The notes under the pieces were generated by a model. The model searched no databases. It saw nothing but the letters and a program-made list of their open reading frames with translations, and had not been told where the DNA came from. From Fodinicurvata halophila (lineage in GTDB: Bacteria > Pseudomonadota > Alphaproteobacteria > Kiloniellales > DSM-21159), in assembly GCF_042651425.1 (NCBI RefSeq), contig NZ_JBHSCW010000007.1, positions 62,001 through 126,000 on the forward strand: a stretch of 64,000 nucleotides of DNA. Direction: 5' to 3'. The stretch's first letter is position 1. Each line of letters opens with the position of its first letter. A program made the translations under genes and the position numbers. This document shows, one piece after another, positions 35,435 to 45,675 of this stretch.

Positions 35435-36751
35435 TTACCAGCGTTTCTCGAAACGCTTGCGCAGGAAGATTGCTGTCGCATTCATCAGGATCAGGAAGCC
35501 GAGCAGCACCATGATACCTGCCGAGGTGCGCTCGACAAAACCACGCTCGGAACTGTCGGCCCAGATGTAGATCTGTGAGGGCAGTGCCGTGGCGGGACTG
35601 AAGATGGAGTCCGGCGCCGTGGTGATGAAGGCGTTCATGCCGATCATCAGCAGCGGGGCCGTTTCCCCCAGCGCCTGGGCCAGGCCGATGATGGAGCCGG
35701 TCAGGATGCCCGGCAGGGCCAGTGGCAGCACGTGATGGAAGACCATCTGCATCTTGGAGGCGCCCAGGCCGTAGGCCGCTTCGCGGATCGAGGGCGGGAT
35801 GGCACGCAGGCTGGCGCGCGAGGCGATGATGATGGTGGGCAGGGTCATGAGCGTCAGGGCGAGGCCGCCCACCAGGGGCGCCGATCGCGGCAGCCCGAAG
35901 ACCTGGATGAAGACCGCCAGGCCCAGCAGGCCGAAGATGATCGACGGCACCGCCGCCAGGTTGTTGATGTTGATCTCGATGAAGCTGGTCAGCCGGTTCT
36001 TCGGCGCGAACTCTTCCAGATAGATGGCCGCGCCCACGCCGAGGGGAATCGAGAGCACGGCGGTGACCAGCATCAGGTAGAACGAACCGACGATGGCGCC
36101 CCACAGACCCGCCTGCTCCGGCTGACGGCTGTCCGCCTCGGTAAAGAGGTTGGAGTTGAAGCTGGTGGAGATCCGGCCCTGTTCTTCCAGGTAGTCCATC
36201 CACTCGTACTGCAGGTTGCTGACGCGCCGGCGCTCTTCGGGGACGTCGCGGGGCGTGTTGCCCTTGAAGGCCTGGTCGATGTCGCTGGTGGCCAGGAAGG
36301 ACATGGACACACGCTGGCCGATCAGGGAGGGATCCGCCAGCAGGCGCTCGCGCAGCTGCCGGTAGGCCTGGCCGCTGAGAACGCCGCGAAGGTCGCGCGC
36401 CGCTCCGGGGGCGTCGGCATCCGGCAGGTTTTCCTCAAGGGCGCTGGACAGCAGATTGCGATAGTTGCCGGCGCGGATTTCCTCGGAGGTGGGCGTTGTC
36501 CCCTGGAACGAGAAGTCGGCGGGATCGACATAGACCTCCAGCTCGATCTCCGTGTTCACGAAGGCAGTGTAGCCCTGGCTGACGATGGTGAAGAGCAGCA
36601 CCGCGAGCACGCCCAAAGCCGCTACGATGGCGGCTATGCCGTAGAGCCGGAAGCGTCGTTCGGCGGCATAGCGGCGGCGCAGGCGGGCCTGGGCTGCTGC
36701 CGATGTATGCAGGCCGTGCGTCGTGAAGGACGTCGGGGTCGTATCAGTCAT
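35435..36751 (-). CDS. pstA: Phosphate ABC transporter permease PstA
   Basis: This is a 438-residue permease. One N-terminal helix and a long periplasmic insertion (about residues 75-195) precede the five-helix BPD_transp_1 core with GVGAAIYLEEFAP and the EAA-like loop IREAAYGLGASKMQMVFHHVLP. The enlarged form is typical of alphaproteobacteria. I start at the ATG at 36751, which overlaps the pstC end by eight bases. It works with PstC and PstB in high-affinity phosphate uptake. Confidence 0.95.
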   Translation of the reverse strand: MTDTTPTSFTTHGLHTSAAAQARLRRRYAAERRFRLYGIAAIVAALGVLAVLLFTIVSQGYTAFVNTEIELEVYVDPADFSFQGTTPTSEEIRAGNYRNLLSSALEENLPDADAPGAARDLRGVLSGQAYRQLRERLLADPSLIGQRVSMSFLATSDIDQAFKGNTPRDVPEERRRVSNLQYEWMDYLEEQGRISTSFNSNLFTEADSRQPEQAGLWGAIVGSFYLMLVTAVLSIPLGVGAAIYLEEFAPKNRLTSFIEININNLAAVPSIIFGLLGLAVFIQVFGLPRSAPLVGGLALTLMTLPTIIIASRASLRAIPPSIREAAYGLGASKMQMVFHHVLPLALPGILTGSIIGLAQALGETAPLLMIGMNAFITTAPDSIFSPATALPSQIYIWADSSERGFVERTSAGIMVLLGFLILMNATAIFLRKRFEKRW

Positions 36752-38132
36752 ATTTCTCGCGATATCTGCGGACCACCAGGATGGCCATGACATTGAGACA
36801 GAGCGTGGTCAGGAAGAGCATGAAGCCAAGTGCGAAGGCGGACAGCGTCTTGGCGCTGTCGAAGGCCGTGTCGCCCGTCAGGTTGGCGACGATCTGGACC
36901 GTCACGGTGGTGACCTGCTCCAGCGGGTTGAGCGTCAGATTGGCGGACAGGCCGGCGGCCATGACCACGATCATGGTCTCGCCCACCGCCCGGCTGACGG
37001 CCAGCAGGATGGCGCCGACAATGCCGGGCAGGGCGGCCGGAAAGATCACCTGGCGGATGGTCTCGGACTTGGTCGCGCCTAGGCCAGCGGAGCCTTCGCG
37101 CAGGGACTGCGGAACCGCGCGGATCGCGTCGTCCGACAGCGAGGACACGAAGGGGATGATCATGATGCCCATGACCGAGCCGGCAGCGAGCGCAGAGTTG
37201 GCCGATACCGGCAGGCCCATGACTTGGCCCAGCTCGCGGAAGGCCGGGGCTACCGTTAGCGCGGCGAAGAAGCCGTAGACGATGGTCGGAATGCCGGCCA
37301 GCACTTCGAGCACCGGCTTGACCGTGCCGCGAATGCGCGAGGGGGCGTATTCCGAGAGATAGATGGCGCTCAACAGGCCGATGGGCACGGCCACGGCCAT
37401 GGCGATGGCCGCGATCAGCATGGTGCCCATGAAGACCGGAACGGCGCCGAAGGCACCGGAAGAGCCCACCTGATCCTCGCGTATGGCGGTCTGCGGGCTC
37501 CATTTCAGGCCGAAGACGAAATCGATGATGGAGTAGCGCTCGAAGAAGCGCAGGGATTCGAAGAACAGCGAGATCACGATGCCGAAGGTCGTGATGATGG
37601 CGATCACCGAGCAGAGGATCATCAGGGCCTGGGCCGTGCGTTCCACGCGATGGCGTGCCTGGAACTGCGGAGCAAGATGGCGCGCGGCGTATGCCAGCGC
37701 CATGATGGAGAGTGCCAGCGCCAGGATGCCGACCGCCCATTGGCCGGTCGCCTGCAGGCTGTTCATGTACTCGGCCGCGGCAATGATGACCGGATCGTCC
37801 GAGGCGAATCCGCCGCCGGCCGCCGTGTTCTTGATGGACGCCAGCAGCAGGCCGCGCTCGCCTGCATCCGCGCCTTCCAGGCGTTCGGCGGGCAGGGAGT
37901 GCAGGGCCATCTGATCGATGATGGCCTGTCCGAAAAGGCTCCAGCAAAGCAGGACCACCAGGCTCGGCAGGGCCGCCCAGAGAGCGACATATGAACCGTG
38001 ATAGGACGGCAGGGAATGCAGTTTGCCGGCCACGGCCCCGTCTCCCGCCAGTTTCCAGGCGCGCCGTTGGCCCAGGAAATAGCCGTAGATGGCCAGCAGG
38101 ATGACGATCAGGGCGACGGTGGTCAGAGGCAT
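36744..38132 (-). CDS. pstC: Phosphate ABC transporter permease PstC
   Basis: This is a 462-residue permease, longer than the roughly 320-residue E. coli form because of an N-terminal domain of about 150 residues with two or three extra helices. The core has VPIGLLSAIYLSEYAPSRIRG and the EAA-like loop LREGSAGLGATKSETIRQVIFP. It follows pstS after 75 bases that contain a strong hairpin, so it is probably expressed at a lower level than pstS. Confidence 0.95.
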   Translation of the reverse strand: MPLTTVALIVILLAIYGYFLGQRRAWKLAGDGAVAGKLHSLPSYHGSYVALWAALPSLVVLLCWSLFGQAIIDQMALHSLPAERLEGADAGERGLLLASIKNTAAGGGFASDDPVIIAAAEYMNSLQATGQWAVGILALALSIMALAYAARHLAPQFQARHRVERTAQALMILCSVIAIITTFGIVISLFFESLRFFERYSIIDFVFGLKWSPQTAIREDQVGSSGAFGAVPVFMGTMLIAAIAMAVAVPIGLLSAIYLSEYAPSRIRGTVKPVLEVLAGIPTIVYGFFAALTVAPAFRELGQVMGLPVSANSALAAGSVMGIMIIPFVSSLSDDAIRAVPQSLREGSAGLGATKSETIRQVIFPAALPGIVGAILLAVSRAVGETMIVVMAAGLSANLTLNPLEQVTTVTVQIVANLTGDTAFDSAKTLSAFALGFMLFLTTLCLNVMAILVVRRYREKYD

Positions 38133-38160
38133 GATGCTGGAGTACCTGCCATGTAGGAAT

Positions 38161-38193
38161 GGCGGCGTGAGGCTTTCCCAGCCTCACGCCGCC
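38161..38193 (-). terminator. Intercistronic hairpin between pstS and pstC
   Basis: A perfect 14-bp stem (GGCGGCGTGAGGCT with AGCCTCACGCCGCC) with a five-base loop lies 14 bases after the pstS stop. No T-tract follows, so it more likely protects the pstS transcript 3' end or partially attenuates readthrough. Either would give the high binding-protein to permease ratio expected of ABC importers. Confidence 0.8.
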
Positions 38194-38207
38194 GGACAAA
38201 TGGGGCC

Positions 38208-39251
38208 TTACTCGAATCGGCCCATGTGTTCGGCGTTGCGCACGGCCTCACGGGTTTTGGCCCGCTGGTCTTCCGGCGCCGGCACCAGGCCGATGTCGGT
38301 CAGGTAACCGCCCGGGCCAATGGCGGCCTCGCTGGTGGCCTCCTCGATGAACGCTTCCATGCCCGGGATGACTTCGCGGTGCGCGTTCTTGTAGTAGATG
38401 AAGATCGGCCGGGACACCGGGTAAGAACCATCGGCGATGGTGCTCTCGGCAGGTTCGACGCCCTCGATGGACACCACCTGCAGGCTGTCCTGGTTCTCGA
38501 AGAAGAAGGAATAGCCGAAGATGCCGTAGGATGTCGGATCGGAATCGAGGCGCTGGACGATCAGGTTGTCGTTCTCGCCGGCCTCGATGAACTTGCCGTC
38601 TTCGCGCATGCGCTGACAGACTTCCTCATAGCGGATCTCGTCGCTCTCATGCAGGGCCTCGATGGCCTCGAACTCGCTGCAGCCTTCTTCCATCACCAGC
38701 TCGACCCAGGCATCGCGCGTGCCGGAGGTCGGCGGCGGGCCCATAACCTGGATCTCGACATCGGGGAAATCTGGGTTTACGTCCGCCCAGGTCTCGTGCG
38801 GGTTCTGGACGATCTCGCCGTCGACCGCCACTTCGGCCGCCAGGGCCTGGTGCAACTCGGCCAGGCTGATATCGAAGACTTCGCCGTCACGGCTGGTGGC
38901 CAAGGCAATGCCGTCGTAGCCGAGCACCTGTTCGCTGATGTCGTCGACACCGTTGCCGACACAGAGTTCGTATTCCGATTGCTTCATGGCGCGCGACGCG
39001 CCGGTCAGGTCGGGGTGATCCACGCCGATGCCCTGGCAGAAGATCTGCATGCCGCCGCCGGTGCCGGTGGACTCGATGACCGGGGCCGGATTGCCGGTCA
39101 TGTTGGCGAATTCCTCGGCGATCATCGTTGAATAGGGGAAGACGGTCGAGGAGCCGACACCGCGGAGCTGTTCGCGGGACTGGGCCTGGGCGCCGGAGGC
39201 TACAGCCAGGGCTGCGGCCGCCATGGTGCTGGCAAGAAGAACCTTTTTCAT
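38208..39251 (-). CDS. pstS: Periplasmic phosphate-binding protein PstS
   Basis: This is a 347-residue exported solute-binding protein. A signal peptide (LLASTMAAAALAVASGAQA) precedes the mature start, and the phosphate loops VGSSTVFPYS and SGTRDAW are characteristic. The ATG at 39251 has an optimal GGAGGTGA seven bases upstream; the longer open frame is spurious. A candidate Pho box lies at 39362-39385. It delivers phosphate to PstCA. Confidence 0.97.
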   Translation of the reverse strand: MKKVLLASTMAAAALAVASGAQAQSREQLRGVGSSTVFPYSTMIAEEFANMTGNPAPVIESTGTGGGMQIFCQGIGVDHPDLTGASRAMKQSEYELCVGNGVDDISEQVLGYDGIALATSRDGEVFDISLAELHQALAAEVAVDGEIVQNPHETWADVNPDFPDVEIQVMGPPPTSGTRDAWVELVMEEGCSEFEAIEALHESDEIRYEEVCQRMREDGKFIEAGENDNLIVQRLDSDPTSYGIFGYSFFFENQDSLQVVSIEGVEPAESTIADGSYPVSRPIFIYYKNAHREVIPGMEAFIEEATSEAAIGPGGYLTDIGLVPAPEDQRAKTREAVRNAEHMGRFE

Positions 39252-39361
39252 TAGTCGCTCACCTCCTGAAGGGTGCTTTGTCAGACGAAATCCCATGAGG
39301 GGGCAAGGCGGACCGCCTGCCGGCCTCGATGACGCGGCTGACCCTATCCAGACTTGGAAAA

Positions 39362-39385
39362 GGTTATATGACCTTTGTGTTACGG
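39362..39385 (-). promoter_or_regulatory. Candidate Pho box upstream of pstS
   Basis: Reading the minus strand, GTAAC and GTCAT occur exactly 11 bases apart with A/T-rich spacers, matching the two 11-base direct-repeat half-sites (consensus CTGTCATAAAT) bound by PhoB. It lies about 110 bases upstream of the pstS ATG, between phoR and pstS, which implies an internal PhoB-controlled promoter. Confidence 0.6.
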
Positions 39386-39447
39386 TTTTTTGAAACCCGG
39401 CCAATTTTTCTGTTACTGCGAAGAGGCCGGGAGGTCATGCGCGCAGG

Positions 39448-40887
39448 CTAGGCGGATTGGCGATTTTCCACGCTCTTGCGCTCTTCCCGGCTTTCGGCGG
39501 GCAGGTAGACGGTAAAGGTGGAGCCTGTACCCACTTCGCTGTCCACCTTCAGGAAGCCGCGATGGCGGTTGAGGATGTGTTTCACGATGGCCAGGCCCAG
39601 GCCGGTCCCGCCCAGCTCGCGCGAGCGGGCGGTGTCCACGCGATAGAAACGCTCGGTCAGGCGGGTCAGGTGCTGGCGCGAGATTCCTTCGCCCTGGTCG
39701 ATCACCCGCACGGCCAGACCCGCTCGTCCCAGGCGGCGCGCCCCGGCATCCTGTTCGGGTCGGACAGTCTCCGCCTCGATTCGCACTTCGCTCGAATTGC
39801 GGCCGTACTTGATCGCGTTGTCGACCAGGTTCTGGAACACCTGGGTGAGTTCGTCCGGGTCGCCCACCACCGGCGGCAGCTCCCCCACGTTGCTGGTCAG
39901 CCGGATGTCCTTTCCCTGCGCCTTGATTTCCAGGCTGCGCAGGACCTTGTCCAGCAGGCCCGTTACCTCGACTTCGCCGGATGGCAGGGAATGCTCGCGC
40001 ATCTCGATCCGCGACAGGCTCAGCAGGTCCTCGACCAGTCGCACCATGCGGCTGGCCTGGTCGTGCATGATCTCCAGGAAGGAGTCCCGTGCCTCGCTGT
40101 CCTCACGCGCTGGTCCGCGCAGGGTCTCGATGAAGCCGATCAGGCTGGACAGGGGCGTGCGCAGCTCGTGGCTGGCATTGGCCACGAAATCGGCACGCAT
40201 CTTCTCCGCCCGATAGGCCGCCGTCAGATCATGCAGGGCGACAATGGCGACGGTGCCGTCGTGCGAGGGGCTCTGCAGAGCCACCACCTGGGCGCTGAAA
40301 TGTCGGTCCACTTCGCCGTGCAGCTGGAAGTCCACCTCCTGCCCCTCCGCGCCGGAAATGGCGGCATCGGCCGCGGCGACCAGGGAGGGATGGCGCACCA
40401 CTGCGAGCAGGTCCCGGCCGGTCATGTCGTGGCCCAGGAGGTCCAGTGCGGCCTTGTTGGCACGCAGGATACGGCGCGAACGGTCGAGCATCAGCAGGGG
40501 ATCCGGCAGGGTCGAGAGGATGGCCTCGTTGCTGGCGGTAACCTCCCTGAGTTGACGTTTCTGGCGCTCGCGTTCGCTGGCCGTGTGATAGATGGCGGCT
40601 TCCAGGTGCGGGGACAGCAGGTCGGAGCCGGCTGTGGTCGGACGCGGCAGTGGGCTCTCGGCCGGGTGGCGGATCGATTCCAGGTATGCGAACAGGCCCT
40701 GCAGGTGCCGGAAGTGCAGACGCAGCAGCAGGCCGGTCCCGATCAGGGTGACCAGCAGTCCGCCCAGGGCATGGGGCCAGGCCAGCACACCCGCGATCGC
40801 GAGCGCCAGGAAAACCGTGATCGCCGGTCCCGAGAACACGACCGCGGCAAACAACAGGTGACGCCGGAGTTGGGCCTTGCGGGACAT
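39448..40887 (-). CDS. phoR: Phosphate regulon sensor histidine kinase PhoR
   Basis: This is a 479-residue membrane kinase. Two N-terminal helices (about 12-55) have almost no periplasmic loop, as in PhoR. A PAS domain (about 115-225) follows, then a HisKA domain with phospho-acceptor His240 (NASHELRTPLSSL) and a HATPase domain with NLVDNAIKYG and GGTGLGLAIVKHI. The ATG at 40887 follows GGAAAGG and is preferred over a GTG nine codons upstream. It heads the pho/pst gene group. Confidence 0.96.
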   Translation of the reverse strand: MSRKAQLRRHLLFAAVVFSGPAITVFLALAIAGVLAWPHALGGLLVTLIGTGLLLRLHFRHLQGLFAYLESIRHPAESPLPRPTTAGSDLLSPHLEAAIYHTASERERQKRQLREVTASNEAILSTLPDPLLMLDRSRRILRANKAALDLLGHDMTGRDLLAVVRHPSLVAAADAAISGAEGQEVDFQLHGEVDRHFSAQVVALQSPSHDGTVAIVALHDLTAAYRAEKMRADFVANASHELRTPLSSLIGFIETLRGPAREDSEARDSFLEIMHDQASRMVRLVEDLLSLSRIEMREHSLPSGEVEVTGLLDKVLRSLEIKAQGKDIRLTSNVGELPPVVGDPDELTQVFQNLVDNAIKYGRNSSEVRIEAETVRPEQDAGARRLGRAGLAVRVIDQGEGISRQHLTRLTERFYRVDTARSRELGGTGLGLAIVKHILNRHRGFLKVDSEVGTGSTFTVYLPAESREERKSVENRQSA

Positions 40888-41037
40888 CCCGACCTTTCCT
40901 TGCAGAACAGACACTTCAGGACGCGACGCGGCCTGAGGGCGATCAGCCTAGCAGAAGACTGTTACGTTGCAGAGACAGCCTTTCCTGCACGCAAACGGCG
41001 CAGGCGTTCCGCTGGTTCGGCCCGTTTCGGCCGCTCG

Positions 41038-43314
41038 TCAGCCGCTCCTGTTCTCGATCGCCCCATGGGCGGCCAGGGCGGCCGAGGTGACCAGGTCGCT
41101 GACCGTGGAGCCCAGGCTGACGATCTGAGCGGGCTTGGCGAGCCCCATGAGCAGCGGGCCGATCATGGTCCCGCTGCCCAGTTCCTTCACCAGCTTGGTG
41201 ACGATGTTGGCCGAGTGCAGGGCCGGCATGATCAGCACGTTGGCCGGGCCCGAGAGACGACAGAAGGGATAGAGCTCCATCATCAGGTCATGGTTCAGGG
41301 CGACGTCGGCCTGCATCTCGCCGTCGTACTCGAAGTCCGGCTGACGTGCGTCCAGCAACTCCAGGGCTTCGCGTACGCGTACGGCCTTTTCGCGCGGCGG
41401 GTTGCCGAAGTTGGAGAAGCTGAGCAGGGCGACGCGGGGCTCGTGACCCATGGCGCGGGCGGCCTCGGCCGCCTGTTCGGTGATGTCGGCCAGGACCTCC
41501 GCCGGGGGCAGTTCGTGGATCTGGGTATCCGCGATGAAGATCGATCGGCCGCGATGAACCATGATGTTGAGGCAGTAGACCTGGTGGCTCGGACGGCTGT
41601 CGAGGCAGAATCGCAGATCGTCATAGGCGATGTTGAAGGGGCGGGTCAGTCCGGTCACCAGGGCATCGGCCTCGCCGCAGGCCAGCATGCAGCCGGCGAA
41701 GACATTGCGGTTCTGGTTGACCATCCGCTGGCAGTCACGGAACAGCTGCCCCTTGCGGTTCAGGCGGTTGTAGAGGAATTCGGTGTAGCGTTCCCGGTGA
41801 TTGCCGATGGCCGCGTTGACGATCTCGGCGAAATCCCCCTGCAGGCCGATGGCCTGCATGGTCTCGTGAATGCGTTCCTCGCGACCGACCAGGATCGGCG
41901 TGCCGAAGCCGGCGTTGTAGTAGGACAGGGCCGCGCGGATCGTCGTCTCTTCCTCACCTTCGGCGAAGACCACACGGCGCGGAGAGTGGCGTACCTTCTC
42001 GAAGATATTCTGCAGGCTGGAGGCCGTGGGGTCGAGCCGGCCGGTCAACTGGCGGACGTAATCCTCCATGTCCTCGATGGGCTTGCGGGCGACGCCGCTG
42101 TCGACGGCCGCCTGGGCCACGGCCAGCGGCACCTTGACGATGAGACGCGGGTCGAAGGGAGCGGGAATGATGTACTCCCGTCCGTAACGCAGGCGACGCC
42201 CGGAATAGGCCCGGTCCACCTCGTCGGGTACGTCCTCGCGGGCGAGCGCGGCCAGGGCTTCTGCGGCGGCCACCTTCATCTCCATGTTGATGGTGGAGGC
42301 GCGTACGTCCAGGGCGCCGCGAAAGATGTAGGGAAAGCCCAGCACGTTGTTGACCTGGTTGGGATAGTCCGAGCGCCCCGTCGCCATGATGGCGTCGTTG
42401 CGAATCTCGGCCACCTCCTCCGGCGTGATCTCGGGATCCGGATTGGCCATGGCGAAGATCACGGGATCGTCGGCCATGGACTTTACCATGTCCTGGGTCA
42501 GCGCACCCTTTACGGAGAGGCCGAAGAAGATATCCGCCCCCTCCAGCGCTTCGGCCAGGGTCCGACGATCGGTCTTCACCGCATGGGCCGACTTCCACTG
42601 GTTCATGCCTTCTTCACGGCCCTGATGGATCACGCCCTTGGTGTCACAGATGATGACATTCTCGGGTTTGAAGCCCATGGCCTTGACCAGTTCAGCGCAG
42701 GCAATTCCAGCAGCGCCGGCGCCGTTGATGACCATCTTCGCCTCGGGCATCTCGCGCCCGGTCAGATGCAGGGCGTTGATGATGCCGGCCGCCGCGATGA
42801 TGGCGGTGCCGTGCTGGTCGTCATGGAAGACGGGGATGTCCAGCAGTTCCTTCAGCTGCTGCTCGATGATGAAGCACTCGGGCGCCTTGATGTCCTCCAG
42901 GTTGATGCCGCCGAAAGAGGCGCCGAGGAAGCGCACGCAGTTGATGAACTCGTCCACGTCCTCGGTGGAGACCTCGAGATCGAAGCCGTCCACGTCGGCA
43001 AAGCGCTTGAAGAGAACGGCCTTGCCCTCCATCACCGGCTTGGACGCGGCCGCGCCGAGATTGCCCAGCCCGAGCACGGCGGTCCCGTTCGAAATCACCG
43101 CGACCAGGTTGCCCTTGGCAGTGTAATCGTACGACAGCGAGACGTCATCGGCGATACGCAGGCAGGGCTCGGCCACGCCCGGGGAGTAGGCCAGCGAAAG
43201 GTCCCGCTGCGTGGTCAGCGGTTTTGTGGGCGTGATCTCCAGTTTTCCTGGACGTCCCTGGGCATGGAAGTCCAGGGCTTCGGCTGCGTTCGTCCGGGGC
43301 GTTTTCTTTTCCAT
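41038..43314 (-). CDS. maeB: NADP-dependent malic enzyme/phosphotransacetylase fusion (MaeB)
   Basis: This is a 758-residue two-part protein. The N-terminal half (about 1-430) is malic enzyme with LAYSPGVAEPC, VFHDDQHGTAII and the dinucleotide fold VINGAGAAGIAC, making pyruvate, CO2 and NADPH from malate. The C-terminal half resembles phosphate acetyltransferase (about 435-758). In known MaeB proteins it senses acetyl-CoA and is usually not catalytic. Length and order are standard for alphaproteobacteria. It is monocistronic and divergent from frmA. Confidence 0.96.
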   Translation of the reverse strand: MEKKTPRTNAAEALDFHAQGRPGKLEITPTKPLTTQRDLSLAYSPGVAEPCLRIADDVSLSYDYTAKGNLVAVISNGTAVLGLGNLGAAASKPVMEGKAVLFKRFADVDGFDLEVSTEDVDEFINCVRFLGASFGGINLEDIKAPECFIIEQQLKELLDIPVFHDDQHGTAIIAAAGIINALHLTGREMPEAKMVINGAGAAGIACAELVKAMGFKPENVIICDTKGVIHQGREEGMNQWKSAHAVKTDRRTLAEALEGADIFFGLSVKGALTQDMVKSMADDPVIFAMANPDPEITPEEVAEIRNDAIMATGRSDYPNQVNNVLGFPYIFRGALDVRASTINMEMKVAAAEALAALAREDVPDEVDRAYSGRRLRYGREYIIPAPFDPRLIVKVPLAVAQAAVDSGVARKPIEDMEDYVRQLTGRLDPTASSLQNIFEKVRHSPRRVVFAEGEEETTIRAALSYYNAGFGTPILVGREERIHETMQAIGLQGDFAEIVNAAIGNHRERYTEFLYNRLNRKGQLFRDCQRMVNQNRNVFAGCMLACGEADALVTGLTRPFNIAYDDLRFCLDSRPSHQVYCLNIMVHRGRSIFIADTQIHELPPAEVLADITEQAAEAARAMGHEPRVALLSFSNFGNPPREKAVRVREALELLDARQPDFEYDGEMQADVALNHDLMMELYPFCRLSGPANVLIMPALHSANIVTKLVKELGSGTMIGPLLMGLAKPAQIVSLGSTVSDLVTSAALAAHGAIENRSG

Positions 43315-43542
43315 TCCCAGTCTCTTTTCTTGTTCTGCTCGGCCGGCGCCCCGGAACGGGGCACCAGGGCCGGAGACGGAATGTTAGTGCATGTAATCGC
43401 TTGAGGAAACGGTGATCCTCATTCTGTCGCCTGTGGCGGAAATTCCGGCGGACGGGTGATTGACGCGTGCTCGCCGGAAAGAAAATGATAGAGTTTCTCA
43501 CAGCTTATTTTCGAATCGCCTGGCAGAAGGAAGAGAGGAAGC

Positions 43543-44649
<1,107 letters not shown>

Positions 44650-44734
44650 CCCGGGATCGCACGGGCGCAGATGCCCGGCGGGCCGTTCGCGCAGGACGGC
44701 CCGCCGATCCAGCAGCTTATCGGGAGTTTTGCTC

Positions 44735-45574
44735 ATGACCGTGGAAACCCGCGCCAGCAGCCGCTGTTTCGGCGGAGAGGTGCATTACTGCAGCCATCAC
44801 GCCAGGGCAACGGGGACGGAGATGCGCTTTTCGATCTACCTGCCGCCGGGAGACGGACCCTTTCCGGTCCTGGTGTGGCTGTCGGGCCTGACCTGTACGG
44901 AAGAGAATTTCACCACCAAGGCCGGCGCCTATCGCAAGGCGGCCGAACTGGGCCTGATGGTGGTGGCCCCGGACACCAGTCCGCGGGGCGAGGACGTGGC
45001 CGATGCGGACAGCTATGATCTGGGTCAGGGCGCCGGCTTCTACGTGGACGCCACCGAAGAGCCCTGGGCCCCGCACTTCCGGATGTACAGCTATGTCACA
45101 CGGGACCTGCCGGCCGTGCTCAAGAGCGACTTCCCGGCCCGTCAGGGCCCCATGGGCCTGTCGGGCCACTCCATGGGCGGTCATGGCGCCCTGACCCTGG
45201 CGTTGCATCATCCCGAGCTCTTTGCCTCGGTGTCGGCCTTCGCGCCGATCGTCTCGCCGACCCGATGCCCTTGGGGCGAGAAGGCGCTGAGCGCCTATCT
45301 GGGTGCGGAATCGAAAACCTGGGAGAAGCATGATGCCTCACTGTTGATGGCATCCGGAACAGCTGCGGGACATTTCGATGACATTCTCGTGGACCAGGGC
45401 ACGGCCGACGGCTTCCTTGAGGAGCAGTTGCGTCCGGAGCTGCTGGAAGAGGCCGCCCGCCAGGGCGGGCAGAAGCTGACCCTGCGCCGACAGGACGGCT
45501 ATGATCACTCCTATTTCTTCATCACCAGCTTTATCGAGGAGCACCTGGCCTTCCACGCCGAGCGACTTCGCTGA
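44735..45574 (+). CDS. fghA: S-formylglutathione hydrolase
   Basis: This is a 279-residue alpha/beta hydrolase. The nucleophile is Ser146 in GHSMGGHGA, and the C-terminal YDHSYFFI holds the catalytic His. The YLSGLTC-like oxyanion segment (VWLSGLTCTEENF) is family-specific. It releases formate and glutathione, completing formaldehyde detoxification begun by FrmA, 85 bases upstream. The ATG at 44735 is eight bases from CGGGAG; a TTG two codons earlier is less likely. Confidence 0.96.
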   Translation: MTVETRASSRCFGGEVHYCSHHARATGTEMRFSIYLPPGDGPFPVLVWLSGLTCTEENFTTKAGAYRKAAELGLMVVAPDTSPRGEDVADADSYDLGQGAGFYVDATEEPWAPHFRMYSYVTRDLPAVLKSDFPARQGPMGLSGHSMGGHGALTLALHHPELFASVSAFAPIVSPTRCPWGEKALSAYLGAESKTWEKHDASLLMASGTAAGHFDDILVDQGTADGFLEEQLRPELLEEAARQGGQKLTLRRQDGYDHSYFFITSFIEEHLAFHAERLR

Positions 45575-45675
45575 GCCGGTTCAGCCGGTGATTGAAACCG
45601 CCGCGATAGGCACAAGATAAGCCATTGCGATGCTGCCCCAGTATGCTGCATGTCCAACAGTTGAAAGGCTTGCCC

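Noticed and set aside
39457..43404. A 1315-codon plus-strand open frame
   Set aside because: It is antisense to phoR and maeB, shows no domain, and is rich in Gly/His/Gln/Ala from high-G+C shadowing of real genes.
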